A stretch of 64,000 nt of DNA from Oscillospiraceae bacterium (GCA_015066225.1 SVOT01000001.1:124001-188000), one strand, 5' to 3'; positions 1 through 10,212 are shown, counted from the stretch's first letter. Notes: generated by a model from the letters alone, not told the origin. Numbers and translations: made by a program.

Positions 1-2
1 AA

Positions 3-506
3 TCCGATGATTTGAGGTTTAATATAAACGATAGGGCAACAAAGGCTTTTTTATTATATAAAAACAAGAAAATTACACATCAAAAGCTTTTGATATTGGC
101 AAAAGCTATTCTGGAGGAAAGGGTGGATTTACCCGGTTATTTTTTCGAGCTTTACAGAAAAGATGCCTTGCTTCTTGCTTTTATAATTATTTCAGAAATT
201 AACTGTAAAAACGTCGATTTAAACGACAGATTAAAAGAATTGCCACAGTTTTTTATAAGGAAAGAGAGCTTGGAAACAGGCGTTAAACCCGAGAATCTGG
301 TTGTGATTTTAGATAGAACGTTTGATGTGTATTTTAACGGCAAAGAAATTTTTGTAAAATCAGAAAAAGCCCGTGCAAGAATTTTAAAATCAAGTGATTG
401 CGATAAAATTAATATCACGGTAAAATCAGAGAAAAGTGAAGAGGGGATTAAACTCTTATCTTGTATCAAAAGAATAGTTACATCACTTGACAATAATTGT
501 AATTAA
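3..506 (+). CDS. C-terminal part of an unidentified protein, possibly phosphohexomutase-like (partial)
   Basis: The reading frame is open to the left window edge; a TTG at 12 is in frame, but upstream codons continue without a stop, so this is probably the 3' end of a longer gene. About 167 residues are visible. The hydrophobic helix starting RKDALLLAF, a following DLNDRLKELPQFF stretch and a final segment like INITVKSE followed by a helix resemble the last domain of phosphoglucomutase/phosphomannomutase proteins, but the usual RPSGTEP signature is degenerate (KSEKARARI). The family assignment is my inference and is weak. The last codons contain the -35 element of the rnj promoter, so it is probably transcribed separately from rnj. 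Confidence 0.45.
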   Translation, partial: SDDLRFNINDRATKAFLLYKNKKITHQKLLILAKAILEERVDLPGYFFELYRKDALLLAFIIISEINCKNVDLNDRLKELPQFFIRKESLETGVKPENLVVILDRTFDVYFNGKEIFVKSEKARARILKSSDCDKINITVKSEKSEEGIKLLSCIKRIVTSLDNNCN

Positions 507-515
507 TAGTAAAAT
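487..515 (+). promoter_or_regulatory. Sigma-A type promoter for rnj
   Basis: TTGACA at 487-492 and TAAAAT at 510-515 with a 17-base spacer. The -35 lies inside the end of the upstream gene. The predicted transcript starts near 522, giving a leader of about 90 bases before rnj. Confidence 0.65.
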
Positions 516-540
516 AAAAAATTGATATATTAGGTTACTA

Positions 541-562
541 TGCCGTCTTGTGTCCGACGGCA
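541..562 (+). promoter_or_regulatory. Hairpin in the rnj 5' leader
   Basis: TGCCGTC (541-547) pairs perfectly with GACGGCA (556-562) around an 8-base loop. No U-tract follows, so it is not a terminator. It lies between the predicted start of transcription and the rnj ribosome binding site and could affect message stability; that role is inference. Confidence 0.45.
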
Positions 563-610
563 CTACATACAGTGTTCAGAGTTACTTTTAAATATAAACA
601 GGAGTATTTT

Positions 611-2446
611 ATGCAAAAAGAAAATTCGAAAAAAAAGTCTTCTGCAGCTTACAAAAAAAATACAAAAACGCCAAAAAATCAAACTAATAAAAAAGCAGAA
701 GCAAAAGAGAAAACTACCAAGAAAAAGCAGAATAAAACTGCACCTAAAAGTAAGTCTCAGAGATATTCAAAAATCGTGCCCCCCGTGAGTAATGAGCCTG
801 TTAAGATTTCTTTCCTTGGCGGCATTAATGAGGTCGGCAAAAATATGACTTGCTATGAGTATAATAAATCTATGCTCATTGTTGATTGCGGACTGGCTTT
901 TCCCGAGTCTGATCAATTAGGTGTTGATTTTGTTATACCCGATTTCAGCTATGTTGATAAAAATGCCGATAAAATCAAAGGTGTTATCATAACCCATGGT
1001 CATGAGGACCATATCGGAGCTTTGTGCTATCTTCTCAAAAAAATTAATATTCCCGTGTATGCTACTCTTTTAACTGCGGGTCTTATCAGAGGCAAGCTGT
1101 CTGAGCATAAGCTTGAGCACGAAGTTAATATCCACATAATCAAAGCCGGCGATGAAATCGGTATGGGCGATTTTAAAGTTGAATTCATTAAGGTAAATCA
1201 CTCAATCCCCGATGCTGTTGCACTTGCAATCAAATGCAATGCAGGTACAATAATCCAGACGGGTGACTTCAAAATTGACACAAGCCCGATTGACGGTGAC
1301 ATAATAAATCTTTCCCGTTTTGCCGAGCTTGGTAACGAGGGTGTTCTTTGCTTGCTTTCTGATTCAACAAATGCCGAGCAGCCCGGTTATTCTCAAAGTG
1401 AAAGTAAGGTCGGCGAAACCTTCCGAAATCTGTTTACTCAAGCCGGTGACAGGCGAATTATTATTGCAACCTTTGCTTCAAATATCCACAGAGTTCAGCA
1501 GATTATCGATATTGCTGAGCAGACCGGCAGAAAGGTTGCTCTTTCAGGCAGGAGTCTTGAAAACGTTGTTTCAATCGCTTCCGAACTCGGTTATATGAAT
1601 ATTCCCGACGGCACCTTGATCAGCATCGATGAAATTAAGCGTTATTCAGACGACAGACTTGTTATTGTCACAACGGGCAGCCAGGGCGAGCCAATGTCTG
1701 CTCTTTCCCGTATGGCTTCGGGCGGTCACAGAAAGGTAAGTGTCGGTTATAACGATTGTGTTATTATTTCTGCAAGACCCATTCCCGGTAACGAAAAAAC
1801 CGTTTACAGAGTTATTAATGACCTTTTAAAGCTCGGTGCCCGGGTTATTTATGAGAGAATGTATGATGTTCACGTTTCGGGTCACGCTTGTCAGGAAGAG
1901 CTTAAAATAATGCTTTCTCTCGTTAAACCCAAATATTTCATTCCTGTTCACGGTGAGCAGAAGCACCTCAGATACCACGCAAGGCTTGCGGAAAGCATCG
2001 GCATTGACAGAAACAATATTCTCATTGCCGACAACGGGTATGAGGTTTCCTTGAGTGGGAAGGGTATGTTTGTTTCGGGCACTGTACCCAACGGTAAAAT
2101 TTACGTTGACGGTTATGGTGTCGGAGACGTTGGCGCAAGGGTTATGAAGGAGCGTCTTCACCTTGGTCAGGATGGCATAATAATTATTGCCGCTACCATT
2201 GACGGTGCTTCGGGCGAGCTTCTCAGTGGTCCCGAGGTTGTTTCAAAGGGATTTGTTTATGTAAAAGAAGCAGAATTCCTTATGAACGAAGCTGTTCGTG
2301 TTTCAATGCGCGTTATTGACAGCTTCCCGCCATATAGCTTTGACATTAACTCTATGAATAATAAGTTAAAAGATGAAATTTCACGGTTAATGTACGAAAG
2401 AACAAAGCGCAACCCGATGATTCTTCCTATGTTGCTGGAGGTATAA
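611..2446 (+). CDS. rnj: Ribonuclease J with basic N-terminal extension
   Basis: Metallo-beta-lactamase/beta-CASP ribonuclease that works as a 5'-3' exonuclease and endonuclease in RNA turnover and maturation. I chose the ATG at 611 because CAGGAG lies just upstream (599-604); an in-frame ATG at 548 has no such site and lies in the leader. The 611-residue product begins with about 55 lysine-rich, low-complexity residues, then the zinc motif HGHEDH (residues 129-134), a further conserved His in NHSIPDA, the TGDFK Asp, and the VHGE beta-CASP/C-terminal signature. It is longer than the roughly 555 residues of Bacillus RNase J1 because of the basic extension, a common variant in Clostridia that may help RNA or ribosome binding. 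The gdpP ribosome binding site lies in its last codons. Confidence 0.93.
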   Translation: MQKENSKKKSSAAYKKNTKTPKNQTNKKAEAKEKTTKKKQNKTAPKSKSQRYSKIVPPVSNEPVKISFLGGINEVGKNMTCYEYNKSMLIVDCGLAFPESDQLGVDFVIPDFSYVDKNADKIKGVIITHGHEDHIGALCYLLKKINIPVYATLLTAGLIRGKLSEHKLEHEVNIHIIKAGDEIGMGDFKVEFIKVNHSIPDAVALAIKCNAGTIIQTGDFKIDTSPIDGDIINLSRFAELGNEGVLCLLSDSTNAEQPGYSQSESKVGETFRNLFTQAGDRRIIIATFASNIHRVQQIIDIAEQTGRKVALSGRSLENVVSIASELGYMNIPDGTLISIDEIKRYSDDRLVIVTTGSQGEPMSALSRMASGGHRKVSVGYNDCVIISARPIPGNEKTVYRVINDLLKLGARVIYERMYDVHVSGHACQEELKIMLSLVKPKYFIPVHGEQKHLRYHARLAESIGIDRNNILIADNGYEVSLSGKGMFVSGTVPNGKIYVDGYGVGDVGARVMKERLHLGQDGIIIIAATIDGASGELLSGPEVVSKGFVYVKEAEFLMNEAVRVSMRVIDSFPPYSFDINSMNNKLKDEISRLMYERTKRNPMILPMLLEV

Positions 2447-2448
2447 AA

Positions 2449-4413
2449 ATGAAGTTAGTAGCTTTATTTTATCAGAATCCCGGTGGATTTTTGTGCAGCG
2501 TTATTTTGTTGATTTTCTCGGCATACGGTTTTGCTTTCAATAAAAAAGCTGCGTTTATCTTTTTTGCGGCATTCGTTGTTGTTTTTGCCGTAAATACGCT
2601 GTTTTCGTTGCTTACGCTAAAAACGACCAGAAAGTATGTGCGAAAAGTCAATAAAACCTTTGCTCAAAATGACATTGACACCATAGATGAGTTCCCTCTT
2701 CCTAATGTTATCTGCGATATGCGTGGTAACATTGTGTGGTATAACTCAACCTTTGAAGAACAGGTGTTGACCGATTATAAAGGTCAGAGGTTCAATATGA
2801 ACCTTTTCTTCAAAAACTTCAGATATGATGAATACGCTGCCATTAAACAGACCGACAGCGAGTTTAACGGCAAAAAGTATTCTGTTTTTATTACGAAGAT
2901 TAAGAGCAAGTCAAACCCGATGCTCAGCTTTTATTTCTTCGATGATACATATCTGAAAAACACAGAAATTGAATATAATCTTTCTCGTCCGTTTGTTATG
3001 CTGATTTTAGTGGATAACATCGATCAGCTTTCAAGACAGCTTACCGACAGTAAATTTGCTATGGTTTCAAGCGGAATTGAAAGCAGAATTGAAGAATGGT
3101 TGAAGCATGAAAATCTCATTCTTAAAAAGACAGGTAACGGCACGTTCCTGGTTATTGGTGAGCGTCGAAACTATGATCGATTGGCTGAAAAACGCTTTTC
3201 GGTTTTGTCTGATATCCGTTCCTACGAATATAACAATACACCTGTTTATGCAACGTTATCGATCGGTGTTGGCTCGGGTGAGGATTTTGCGGTTTGCGAA
3301 TCGAGAGCAAAAAAGGCACTTGATATGTCATTGGGCAGGGGTGGCGACCAGGTCGCTGTTTATACCGATGACGGGTATGTTTATTTCGGAGGAATGTCTA
3401 ACAGAGCAAACGATAATTCAAGGGTTTCACCAAGACAGACGGCAGCTAATATTTCGAACTATATAAAAAAGTTCAAACAGGTAATCATTGTCGGTCATAA
3501 GTTTTCTGATTATGATGCTATTGGCTCGGCAATGGGTATACAGTTTTATTCTGAAGCAAACGGTGTTCCTGCCTACGTCGTTGTTGATGAAAAAACAACT
3601 TTGTCTTCTCCGTTGGTTTCTTTTGCCCGCGAACGTGGCTTTGAAGAATTTATCTCTGTCGATAAGGCACTTGATATGTGTGACGAGAATACAGCACTGT
3701 TTGTTGTTGATACTCACAGACTTCTGCTTCTTGATGCTCCCGACCTTTATGAAAAGGCGGGCGGGCATATAGTTATCGATCATCACAGGCGATGTGATGA
3801 TTATATAAGTGATGCGGATATTTTTTATCATCTTCCTTCTCCGTCATCAACCTGTGAAATGGTTTCAGAGCTTATTCAGTATTCCACAATTCAGGAAAAG
3901 GTCCCGGATCTTATAGCTACGGCACTTCTTTCGGGTATTGTTCTCGATACAAAGGACTATGTTCTCAGAACTTCACAGCGTACGTTTGAAGCTGCTGCTT
4001 TTCTGCGTGAAAATAATGCTGACACGGTTGAGGTAAGAAAGCTGTTTTCTTACAATTCCGATATGATAGTTCTCAAAAACGAAATCATCAGCAACGGGGT
4101 TATATATAAAGGCTTTATGATTTCGGGTACAGACAGTGACAATAAAAACATAAGAGTCATAACGTCAAAGGCGGCAGATGAAATGCTTAACATTGAAGGT
4201 GTCAGAGGTTCATTTGTGATTTACTTTGCGGGTAACGGCGTTGTGCAGATTTCTGCCAGATCCTTCGGGCAGGAGAATGTTCAGCTTATTATGGAGGAGC
4301 TGGGCGGCGGTGGTCATAACACTATGGCGGCGGCACAGTTGCCGGGTTCCGATATGGTAAATGCCAAAACGTTGCTTTTTAAAGCAATTGATGATTATCT
4401 TGCGAAGAAATAA
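2449..4413 (+). CDS. gdpP: Cyclic-di-AMP phosphodiesterase GdpP (DHH family)
   Basis: Membrane-bound phosphodiesterase that degrades c-di-AMP, the second messenger controlling potassium, osmotic and wall homeostasis. The 654-residue protein has the full GdpP order: two N-terminal membrane segments (about 10-52), a PAS-like domain (about 70-160), a degenerate GGDEF domain (about 170-300) and a DHH/DHHA1 module with DHH at 444-446 and GGGGH at 619-623. GGAGGT at 2437-2442 serves the ATG and lies inside rnj, so the two genes are co-translated. The following rplI-dnaB order is the same as around yybT in Bacillus subtilis, which supports the assignment. Confidence 0.93.
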   Translation: MKLVALFYQNPGGFLCSVILLIFSAYGFAFNKKAAFIFFAAFVVVFAVNTLFSLLTLKTTRKYVRKVNKTFAQNDIDTIDEFPLPNVICDMRGNIVWYNSTFEEQVLTDYKGQRFNMNLFFKNFRYDEYAAIKQTDSEFNGKKYSVFITKIKSKSNPMLSFYFFDDTYLKNTEIEYNLSRPFVMLILVDNIDQLSRQLTDSKFAMVSSGIESRIEEWLKHENLILKKTGNGTFLVIGERRNYDRLAEKRFSVLSDIRSYEYNNTPVYATLSIGVGSGEDFAVCESRAKKALDMSLGRGGDQVAVYTDDGYVYFGGMSNRANDNSRVSPRQTAANISNYIKKFKQVIIVGHKFSDYDAIGSAMGIQFYSEANGVPAYVVVDEKTTLSSPLVSFARERGFEEFISVDKALDMCDENTALFVVDTHRLLLLDAPDLYEKAGGHIVIDHHRRCDDYISDADIFYHLPSPSSTCEMVSELIQYSTIQEKVPDLIATALLSGIVLDTKDYVLRTSQRTFEAAAFLRENNADTVEVRKLFSYNSDMIVLKNEIISNGVIYKGFMISGTDSDNKNIRVITSKAADEMLNIEGVRGSFVIYFAGNGVVQISARSFGQENVQLIMEELGGGGHNTMAAAQLPGSDMVNAKTLLFKAIDDYLAKK

Positions 4414-4444
4414 TTGATTCAATCTTCCTAAGGAGGTACAAATA

Positions 4445-4888
4445 ATGGAAGTTATTTTGAAAGCTGATGTAAAAGGCTTAGGTAAAAAAGGTGAAAAAGC
4501 AGTTGTATCCGACGGATACGCAAGAAACTTTCTTTTTCCCAAGGGTCTTGCCGCTGAGGCAAACGCTCAGTTGATGTCCGAATTAAAAAATAAACAGTCT
4601 TCAGAGCAATTCAGAGCAGAAGAGGATTTGAAAGCCGCTAAAGCTAACGCAGAGAAAATTAACGGTAACACAGTTGTTTTTAAAGCGAAGGGCGGCTCAA
4701 ACGGTCGTTTATTTGGCTCTGTTACCGCAAAAGAAATTGCGGGAGTTGTTTCCAAGCAGTTTAACGTTAACGTTGACAAACGAAAAATAACTGTTGATGA
4801 TATAAAAGCATTCGGAACCTACAATGCTCAGGTTCGTTTGCATCCCAAGGTTTCTGCAGCCTTTAAGGTGCAGGTAGTAGAAGAGTAA
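4445..4888 (+). CDS. rplI: 50S ribosomal protein L9
   Basis: Large-subunit protein binding domain V of 23S rRNA and bridging to neighbouring ribosomes. The 147 residues match the usual length of about 148. The N-terminal RNA-binding domain is plain: LGKKGE followed by [16 protein letters not shown], then a long charged helix and the C-terminal domain beginning near residue 80. AAGGAGGT sits 8 bases before the ATG, the strongest ribosome binding site in this operon, as expected for a ribosomal protein. It lies between gdpP and dnaB, its usual Firmicutes position. Confidence 0.97.
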   Translation: MEVILKADVKGLGKKGEKAVVSDGYARNFLFPKGLAAEANAQLMSELKNKQSSEQFRAEEDLKAAKANAEKINGNTVVFKAKGGSNGRLFGSVTAKEIAGVVSKQFNVNVDKRKITVDDIKAFGTYNAQVRLHPKVSAAFKVQVVEE

Positions 4889-4901
4889 AGAGGAATCTGA
4901 T

Positions 4902-6269
4902 ATGGCTGATAAAAACAAAACAACTGCTCTTGATGCGTTGGATTTGCCCTATAGCCTTGAAACAGAACAGGCTGTAATCGGGTCAATACTTATTAACCCG
5001 GAGTGCGTTACCGTTGTTCTTGCAAACGTTAGACCTGATTATTTCTATGTGGCACAGCATAAAACGATAATGGAAGCAGTTATGATGCTTGATACCTTAG
5101 GCTCAAGAATAGATGCATTGACAATTCTTGACAAAGTAAAAAGCAATGCGAATGCTGTTGAAGTTGATAGAAGCTATCTTGTTGAAATTGCTCAGTCTGT
5201 TCCGTCATCGGCTAACGTTGAGAATTATTGCAAAATTGTCCGTGAGAAATATTTTCTCAGAACTCTTATCGGTATTTCTCGTGAAACCATTGATTCTGCT
5301 CTTGACGACGGCGCACAGGCAGATAAAATTCTTGATGCGACAGAGCAAAAAATCTATGACATAAGAAAAGGCAAGTCCTCGGGCTCTTTACAAAAGCTCA
5401 GTGACGTTATTTCTGCCGAGGTTTATCCCACCTTGTCGCTTATTTCTTCAGAAAACGCTGATGAATACAAGGGTATTCCTATGGGCTTTTCTAAGCTTGA
5501 TGAAATTACATCAGGCTTGAATAAGTCTGACTTTATACTTATCGGTGCCCGCCCGGCTATGGGAAAAACAAGCTTTGCTCTTAACATTGCCAGAAACGTT
5601 GGTATGACAGGGAAAAAGGTTGTTTTCTTCTCGTTGGAAATGTCAAATGAACAGCTAGCTACACGTGTTCTTTCAACAGAGGCACGTGTTCCCAGTCACA
5701 AGCTTCGTTCAGGTGAAATTTCCGGCGATGAGTGGATTCGTTTGTCTGAGGCAGCAGACCGTCTTACAAGGTGTAACCTTTATTTTGATGATACTTCTAC
5801 AATTACCGTTCCTGAAATAAAATCAAAAATAAAGCGTGCAAGAGACGTTGATTGCATAATTATCGACTATCTCGGACTTATGCAATCTGCAGAAAAGAAA
5901 GAGAACAGGGTTCAGGAAATCACAAGCATTACCCGTGGACTCAAGATGCTTGCCAAGGATTTAAAAATACCTGTTGTTGCCTGTGCACAGCTTTCCCGTG
6001 GACCCGAAAAGAACGGCAAGGCTTCAAACAGACCGATGCTTTCAGACCTTCGTGATTCCGGTTCTATTGAGCAGGATGCTGATATTGTTATGATGCTCTA
6101 CCGTGAAGGGTATTATAAAAACAGTCAACAGAATGCTGATGAAATTGATATGACAAAGGCTGACGTTGATGTTGCAAAAAACCGTCACGGTCCGACTGAC
6201 AGAGTTAAACTTCATTGGGACGGTCAGTTTACCTTGTTCTCAACTCTGGAGTACCGCGATGAAGAGTAA
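4902..6269 (+). CDS. dnaB: Replicative DNA helicase DnaB
   Basis: Hexameric 5'-3' helicase of the replication fork (called DnaC in Bacillus). The 455-residue protein has the N-terminal primase-interacting domain (LPYSLETEQAVIGS) and a RecA-like motor with Walker A GARPAMGKTS at residues 215-224, Walker B CIIIDYLGLM, and the H4-type segment with QLSRGPE and DLRDSGSIEQDAD. Length and motifs are normal and no intein is present. It starts 13 bases after rplI, and its last 11 bases overlap tilS, indicating translational coupling. Confidence 0.96.
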   Translation: MADKNKTTALDALDLPYSLETEQAVIGSILINPECVTVVLANVRPDYFYVAQHKTIMEAVMMLDTLGSRIDALTILDKVKSNANAVEVDRSYLVEIAQSVPSSANVENYCKIVREKYFLRTLIGISRETIDSALDDGAQADKILDATEQKIYDIRKGKSSGSLQKLSDVISAEVYPTLSLISSENADEYKGIPMGFSKLDEITSGLNKSDFILIGARPAMGKTSFALNIARNVGMTGKKVVFFSLEMSNEQLATRVLSTEARVPSHKLRSGEISGDEWIRLSEAADRLTRCNLYFDDTSTITVPEIKSKIKRARDVDCIIIDYLGLMQSAEKKENRVQEITSITRGLKMLAKDLKIPVVACAQLSRGPEKNGKASNRPMLSDLRDSGSIEQDADIVMMLYREGYYKNSQQNADEIDMTKADVDVAKNRHGPTDRVKLHWDGQFTLFSTLEYRDEE

Positions 6270-7629
6270 TAATTTCAGCGACGTTGTTGTTAATAAATTT
6301 TTAAACACCATCGAGCGATATAATATGCTTGATGGTGTTGAAAATGTTGTTGTCGGGTTTTCGGGCGGTGCAGATTCTGTTTGCTTGTTACATTTATTGA
6401 ACAGCTATAAGAAGCACTTCTGTATTTCATTGAAGGCTGTTCACGTTAATCACGGTATCAGGGGCGAAGAAGCCCTTCGTGATGCTGAGTTTTCGAGAGC
6501 TTTTTGTGAAGAAAATTTAATTGATTTTTCTGCTGAAAAGGTTAACTGTGTTCTTGAAGCTGAGAAAACAGGCGAGTCTGTAGAAGAGTGCGGCAGGCGT
6601 TTGCGCTACGGTATTTTTAATAAATATGCGAAAATTAATGGCGTGGTTTCTACTGCGCACAATGCTAATGATAATGCAGAAACCATTATTTTCAACCTTG
6701 CAAGGGGCTCTGCTCTCAAGGGTGTTTGCGGTATTCCTCCTGTGCGTGATAATATAATCAGACCATTGATTACTTGCACACGTGATGAAATTGAGGCTTA
6801 TTGCAGAGAAAACGGCTTGTCATTTGTTACAGACAGCACAAATCTTTGTGATGACTATACGAGGAATAAAATAAGGCACGGTATATTGCCCGTGCTTTGT
6901 GAAATTAACAGCAATTATTTAAACAATATTTCGTCATTCAGTGAGTCAACAGGTGAAATATTTAATTATTTTACATCGCGATGTCAAAGCATTTATACTG
7001 ATATTTCTGTTGATGGATATATCCCCGTTGAACGGTTGCTTTCTTTTGATAAAGCCGTTGTAAAAGAGGTTATCAAATATGCATATTCTTTTATAGACAG
7101 CAAATCGCTGAGTAACAAAAAAATTAATGAGTTGTGTGCTTTTCTTTCATCTGAGGGGCGCTTGCAGGTTTACGGCGATTGCTACGCTGAAATACTAAAA
7201 GGTAAATTCAGATTTTTTAAAAAAGAAAACAATACAGAACCAATGTGTGAAACAGTTGATAAATTACCTTACACTTATGAAAACGTTTTTTACACTATTG
7301 AGATGAAGGAATATATAAATAATTCAGAAAATATTAACAATTTGTTGTTGGATAATTTAATTGATTGTGATAAAATATGTGGCAATCTTTGTGTTCGTAG
7401 CCGTAAGGAAGGGGATTCAATTACTCTTTGTCGCAGAGGTGTTACAAAATCATTAAAAAAGCTGTTCACTGAAAAAGCTGTTCCCGTTGAAAAAAGACCC
7501 TTTGTGCCTGTTATCAGTGACGATAGAGGTGTTGTGTGGGTGTTGGGTTTTGGTGTTGCAAAAAGATGTGCAATATCTCATAATTCAAATAATATTATTG
7601 TTGTCGGAGGAAAGGATAATGATAAGTAA
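6259..7629 (+). CDS. tilS: tRNA(Ile)-lysidine synthase TilS
   Basis: ATP-dependent enzyme that converts C34 of the CAU-anticodon tRNA-Ile to lysidine, changing codon recognition from AUG to AUA. The PP-loop SGGADS is at residues 35-40, followed by VNHGIRG and the TAHNANDNAET segment; the C-terminal part carries the TilS substrate-binding domain with a basic SLKKLF motif. I chose ATG 6259, preceded by CTGGAG, over a longer frame running back inside dnaB. That gives 456 residues, a normal length. It overlaps hpt by 11 bases. The tilS-hpt-ftsH order is conserved in Firmicutes. Confidence 0.94.
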   Translation: MKSNNFSDVVVNKFLNTIERYNMLDGVENVVVGFSGGADSVCLLHLLNSYKKHFCISLKAVHVNHGIRGEEALRDAEFSRAFCEENLIDFSAEKVNCVLEAEKTGESVEECGRRLRYGIFNKYAKINGVVSTAHNANDNAETIIFNLARGSALKGVCGIPPVRDNIIRPLITCTRDEIEAYCRENGLSFVTDSTNLCDDYTRNKIRHGILPVLCEINSNYLNNISSFSESTGEIFNYFTSRCQSIYTDISVDGYIPVERLLSFDKAVVKEVIKYAYSFIDSKSLSNKKINELCAFLSSEGRLQVYGDCYAEILKGKFRFFKKENNTEPMCETVDKLPYTYENVFYTIEMKEYINNSENINNLLLDNLIDCDKICGNLCVRSRKEGDSITLCRRGVTKSLKKLFTEKAVPVEKRPFVPVISDDRGVVWVLGFGVAKRCAISHNSNNIIVVGGKDNDK

Positions 7630-8173
7630 ATCATATAATGACGATATTGAAAAAATTCTCTATTCTCAAGAGGATATTGATTCAATAGTTAAACGCTTGG
7701 GTGAACAGATCACAGAAGATTATAAAGGCAAGGACTTGCTTTTAATCGGTATTCTCAAGGGCTCTGTTTTATTTATGGCAGATTTGATGCGTAACATCAA
7801 ATTACCCTGCAGCATCGATTTTATGGCTGTTTCGAGCTATGGTGACGGAACAAAAACGTCGGGTGTTGTAAGAATCAACAAAGACCTTGATAAACCTATT
7901 GAGGGTAAAGATGTTCTTGTTATTGAGGATATTCTTGACAGTGGCAGAACACTCAGCTATATCAGAGAAATCTTGTCTGCAAGAAAGCCTAACAGCATTA
8001 AAATATGTACGCTTTTCGATAAACCCGAAAGACGTGAGGCTGATATTTATGCTGATTATATCGGTGGACCCGTGCCCAATGAGTTTATTGTCGGCTATGG
8101 TCTTGATTATAGCGAATATTACAGAAATCTTCCCTATATCGGTGTTCTTAAAGAGTCAGTTTATAATGGTTAA
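7619..8173 (+). CDS. hpt: Hypoxanthine-guanine phosphoribosyltransferase
   Basis: Purine salvage enzyme that joins hypoxanthine or guanine to PRPP. The 184-residue protein has the PRPP-binding signature VLVIEDILDSGRTL near residues 97-112, the KGSVLFMADLMR segment, and the C-terminal FIVGYGLDYSEYYRNLPYIG, typical of Hpt. ATG 7619 follows GGAGGAAAGG and overlaps the tilS end by 11 bases; the longer upstream frame is antiphase tilS. The gene lies in its usual place between tilS and ftsH. Confidence 0.95.
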   Translation: MISKSYNDDIEKILYSQEDIDSIVKRLGEQITEDYKGKDLLLIGILKGSVLFMADLMRNIKLPCSIDFMAVSSYGDGTKTSGVVRINKDLDKPIEGKDVLVIEDILDSGRTLSYIREILSARKPNSIKICTLFDKPERREADIYADYIGGPVPNEFIVGYGLDYSEYYRNLPYIGVLKESVYNG

Positions 8174-8232
8174 TTAATTGGCTGTAATTTTAAATTCAGC
8201 CGTTGTAATAAAAATGAGAGAGGTGAGCTGTT

Positions 8233-10200
8233 ATAAAAGACGGCAATAAAATCAAGGCTATTCTTCCGTATTTCATTATACCCTTGATTGTAGTTATAGT
8301 TCTTTCGGTGTTCTCAGGTGGAACGGCGAACAAAAAACTCAAATATCACGAAGTGATAGGTTTGTTTGACAGCGGTGAGGTTGTTGAATATGAACTGAAT
8401 ATCGGCTCGGGTAATTTGGTTTATAAATTAAAAGACGGTACTTCGGCGAAATATACGGTTCCGAACGTTACTTTGTTCATTGATGATATACATGATACTG
8501 TTGTTGAATATAACCGTAACAACCCCGAAAAACCGATAAAGTATGATTATTTGTCGGGTTCTTCATATTCTTTCTGGTTACAGATTCTGCCGATGGTATT
8601 GTGTGGCATCGTGATAATTGTCGGCGGATTTGTGTTTATGCGAAAGATGAATAATTCTATCAGCTCTGAAAATAACAGAGCTATGGGATTTGGTAAGGCA
8701 AGAGTCAAATTCGGCAAGGATGAAAAAAGAAAAACAACCTTTAAAGAGGTTGCAGGCGCAGATGAAGAGAAAGAGGAATTGCAGGAAATTGTAGAATTCC
8801 TCAAAGACCCACGGAAATTTACTGAGCTTGGTGCCAGAATTCCTAAGGGTGTTCTTCTTGTGGGCCCTCCCGGTACAGGTAAAACCTTGCTTGCGCGTGC
8901 TGTGGCAGGTGAGGCAGACGTTCCCTTCTTTTCAATTTCCGGCTCTGATTTTGTTGAAATGTATGTTGGTGTGGGTGCTTCCCGTGTCAGAGACCTTTTT
9001 GACCAGGCGAAAAAGAGCTCACCCTCAATTGTGTTTATTGATGAAATTGATGCCGTCGGTCGTCACCGTGGCGCAGGTATGGGTGGTGGCCACGACGAGC
9101 GTGAGCAAACTCTGAACCAGCTTCTTGTTGAGATGGACGGTTTCGGTAACAATGAAGGTATAATCATTATTGCCGCAACCAACAGACCGGATATTCTTGA
9201 CCCCGCACTTCTCAGACCCGGTCGTTTTGATCGCCAGGTAACTGTCGGCAGACCTGACTTGAAGGGCAGAGAAGAAATTCTTAAGGTTCACGCTAAGAAT
9301 AAGCCCCTTGCTCCTGATGTTGATCTCAAGAGTGTTGCCCACGCAACAATCGGCTTTGTTGGTGCCGACCTTGAAAACCTTATGAATGAAGCTGCTCTTT
9401 TGGCGGCAAAGCGTAATAAAAAAGCCATCACAATGACAGAGATTGATGAAGCGGCTGTTAAGGTCGAGGTTGGTACTGAGAAGAAATCACATAAATATAC
9501 CGAGAAAGATAAAAAAATGACTGCTTATCACGAAGCTGGTCACGCAGTTGTTGCGTTTTATCTTAAAAATAGTGATCCTGTTTATGAGATTTCTATTATT
9601 CCCCGTGGTATGGCTGGTGGCTACACGCTTTACAGACCCGATGAAGATTCATCATTTATGAGTAAAACAGAAATGATAGATAAAATCATTTCCTTAATGG
9701 GTGGCAGAGTTGCAGAAAAGCTTATTGGTGATGATGTATCAACCGGACCTTCCTCAGACATATCCAGAGCTTCTGATATTGCCCGCGGTATGGTTACAAA
9801 ATACGGTATGAGTGAAAAGCTTGGCCCGGTTGTTTACGGTAAGGATAACGATCAGGTATTCCTCGGTATGGATTATAACCACACTAAAAACTATTCAGAT
9901 ACCTATGCTACACAGATTGACGATGAAATAAAAAATATTGTTGTTGATTGTGAGAATAAATGCAGAGCTATTCTTGAAGAGCATAAGGATAAGCTGGTTA
10001 TTATTGCAGAAACTCTGATTAAAAAGGAAAAAATCAACAGAGAGCTTTTCTTGAAGCTTATGGATGATAACTATGACCCTGATTCAGATGTTGAAGAATC
10101 TGAGGTTGCAGAAGAAGCTACGGAGCAGACAGGTGAGGTTGCGGAAGTTGTTGAAAACGAAGTGACCGAAAGCGAAGCTGAAGAGAAAACAGAAGAATAA
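8233..10200 (+). CDS. ftsH: ATP-dependent zinc metalloprotease FtsH
   Basis: Membrane-anchored AAA+ protease that degrades misfolded membrane proteins and short-lived regulators. Visible are Walker A GPPGTGKT (about residues 211-218), Walker B IVFIDEID, the second region of homology, and the zinc site HEAGH near residue 433; the tail after about 620 is a long Glu-rich stretch. The start is doubtful. The first ATG/GTG/TTG in frame is TTG 8284, but it would cut the first membrane helix to about 11 residues. Upstream codons 8233-8283 encode a fitting basic N-terminus and the front half of that helix, and AGGTGA at 8221-8226 stands six bases before ATA 8233. I therefore mark 8233 as the probable, non-canonical start; 8284 is the alternative. 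Confidence 0.93.
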   Translation: MKDGNKIKAILPYFIIPLIVVIVLSVFSGGTANKKLKYHEVIGLFDSGEVVEYELNIGSGNLVYKLKDGTSAKYTVPNVTLFIDDIHDTVVEYNRNNPEKPIKYDYLSGSSYSFWLQILPMVLCGIVIIVGGFVFMRKMNNSISSENNRAMGFGKARVKFGKDEKRKTTFKEVAGADEEKEELQEIVEFLKDPRKFTELGARIPKGVLLVGPPGTGKTLLARAVAGEADVPFFSISGSDFVEMYVGVGASRVRDLFDQAKKSSPSIVFIDEIDAVGRHRGAGMGGGHDEREQTLNQLLVEMDGFGNNEGIIIIAATNRPDILDPALLRPGRFDRQVTVGRPDLKGREEILKVHAKNKPLAPDVDLKSVAHATIGFVGADLENLMNEAALLAAKRNKKAITMTEIDEAAVKVEVGTEKKSHKYTEKDKKMTAYHEAGHAVVAFYLKNSDPVYEISIIPRGMAGGYTLYRPDEDSSFMSKTEMIDKIISLMGGRVAEKLIGDDVSTGPSSDISRASDIARGMVTKYGMSEKLGPVVYGKDNDQVFLGMDYNHTKNYSDTYATQIDDEIKNIVVDCENKCRAILEEHKDKLVIIAETLIKKEKINRELFLKLMDDNYDPDSDVEESEVAEEATEQTGEVAEVVENEVTESEAEEKTEE

Positions 10201-10212
10201 AAGAAAAATTTA

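Noticed and set aside
540..788. Lysine-rich open frame over the start of rnj
   Set aside because: It is a frame-shifted shadow of the lysine-rich N-terminal extension of rnj; low-complexity A-rich codons keep several frames open.
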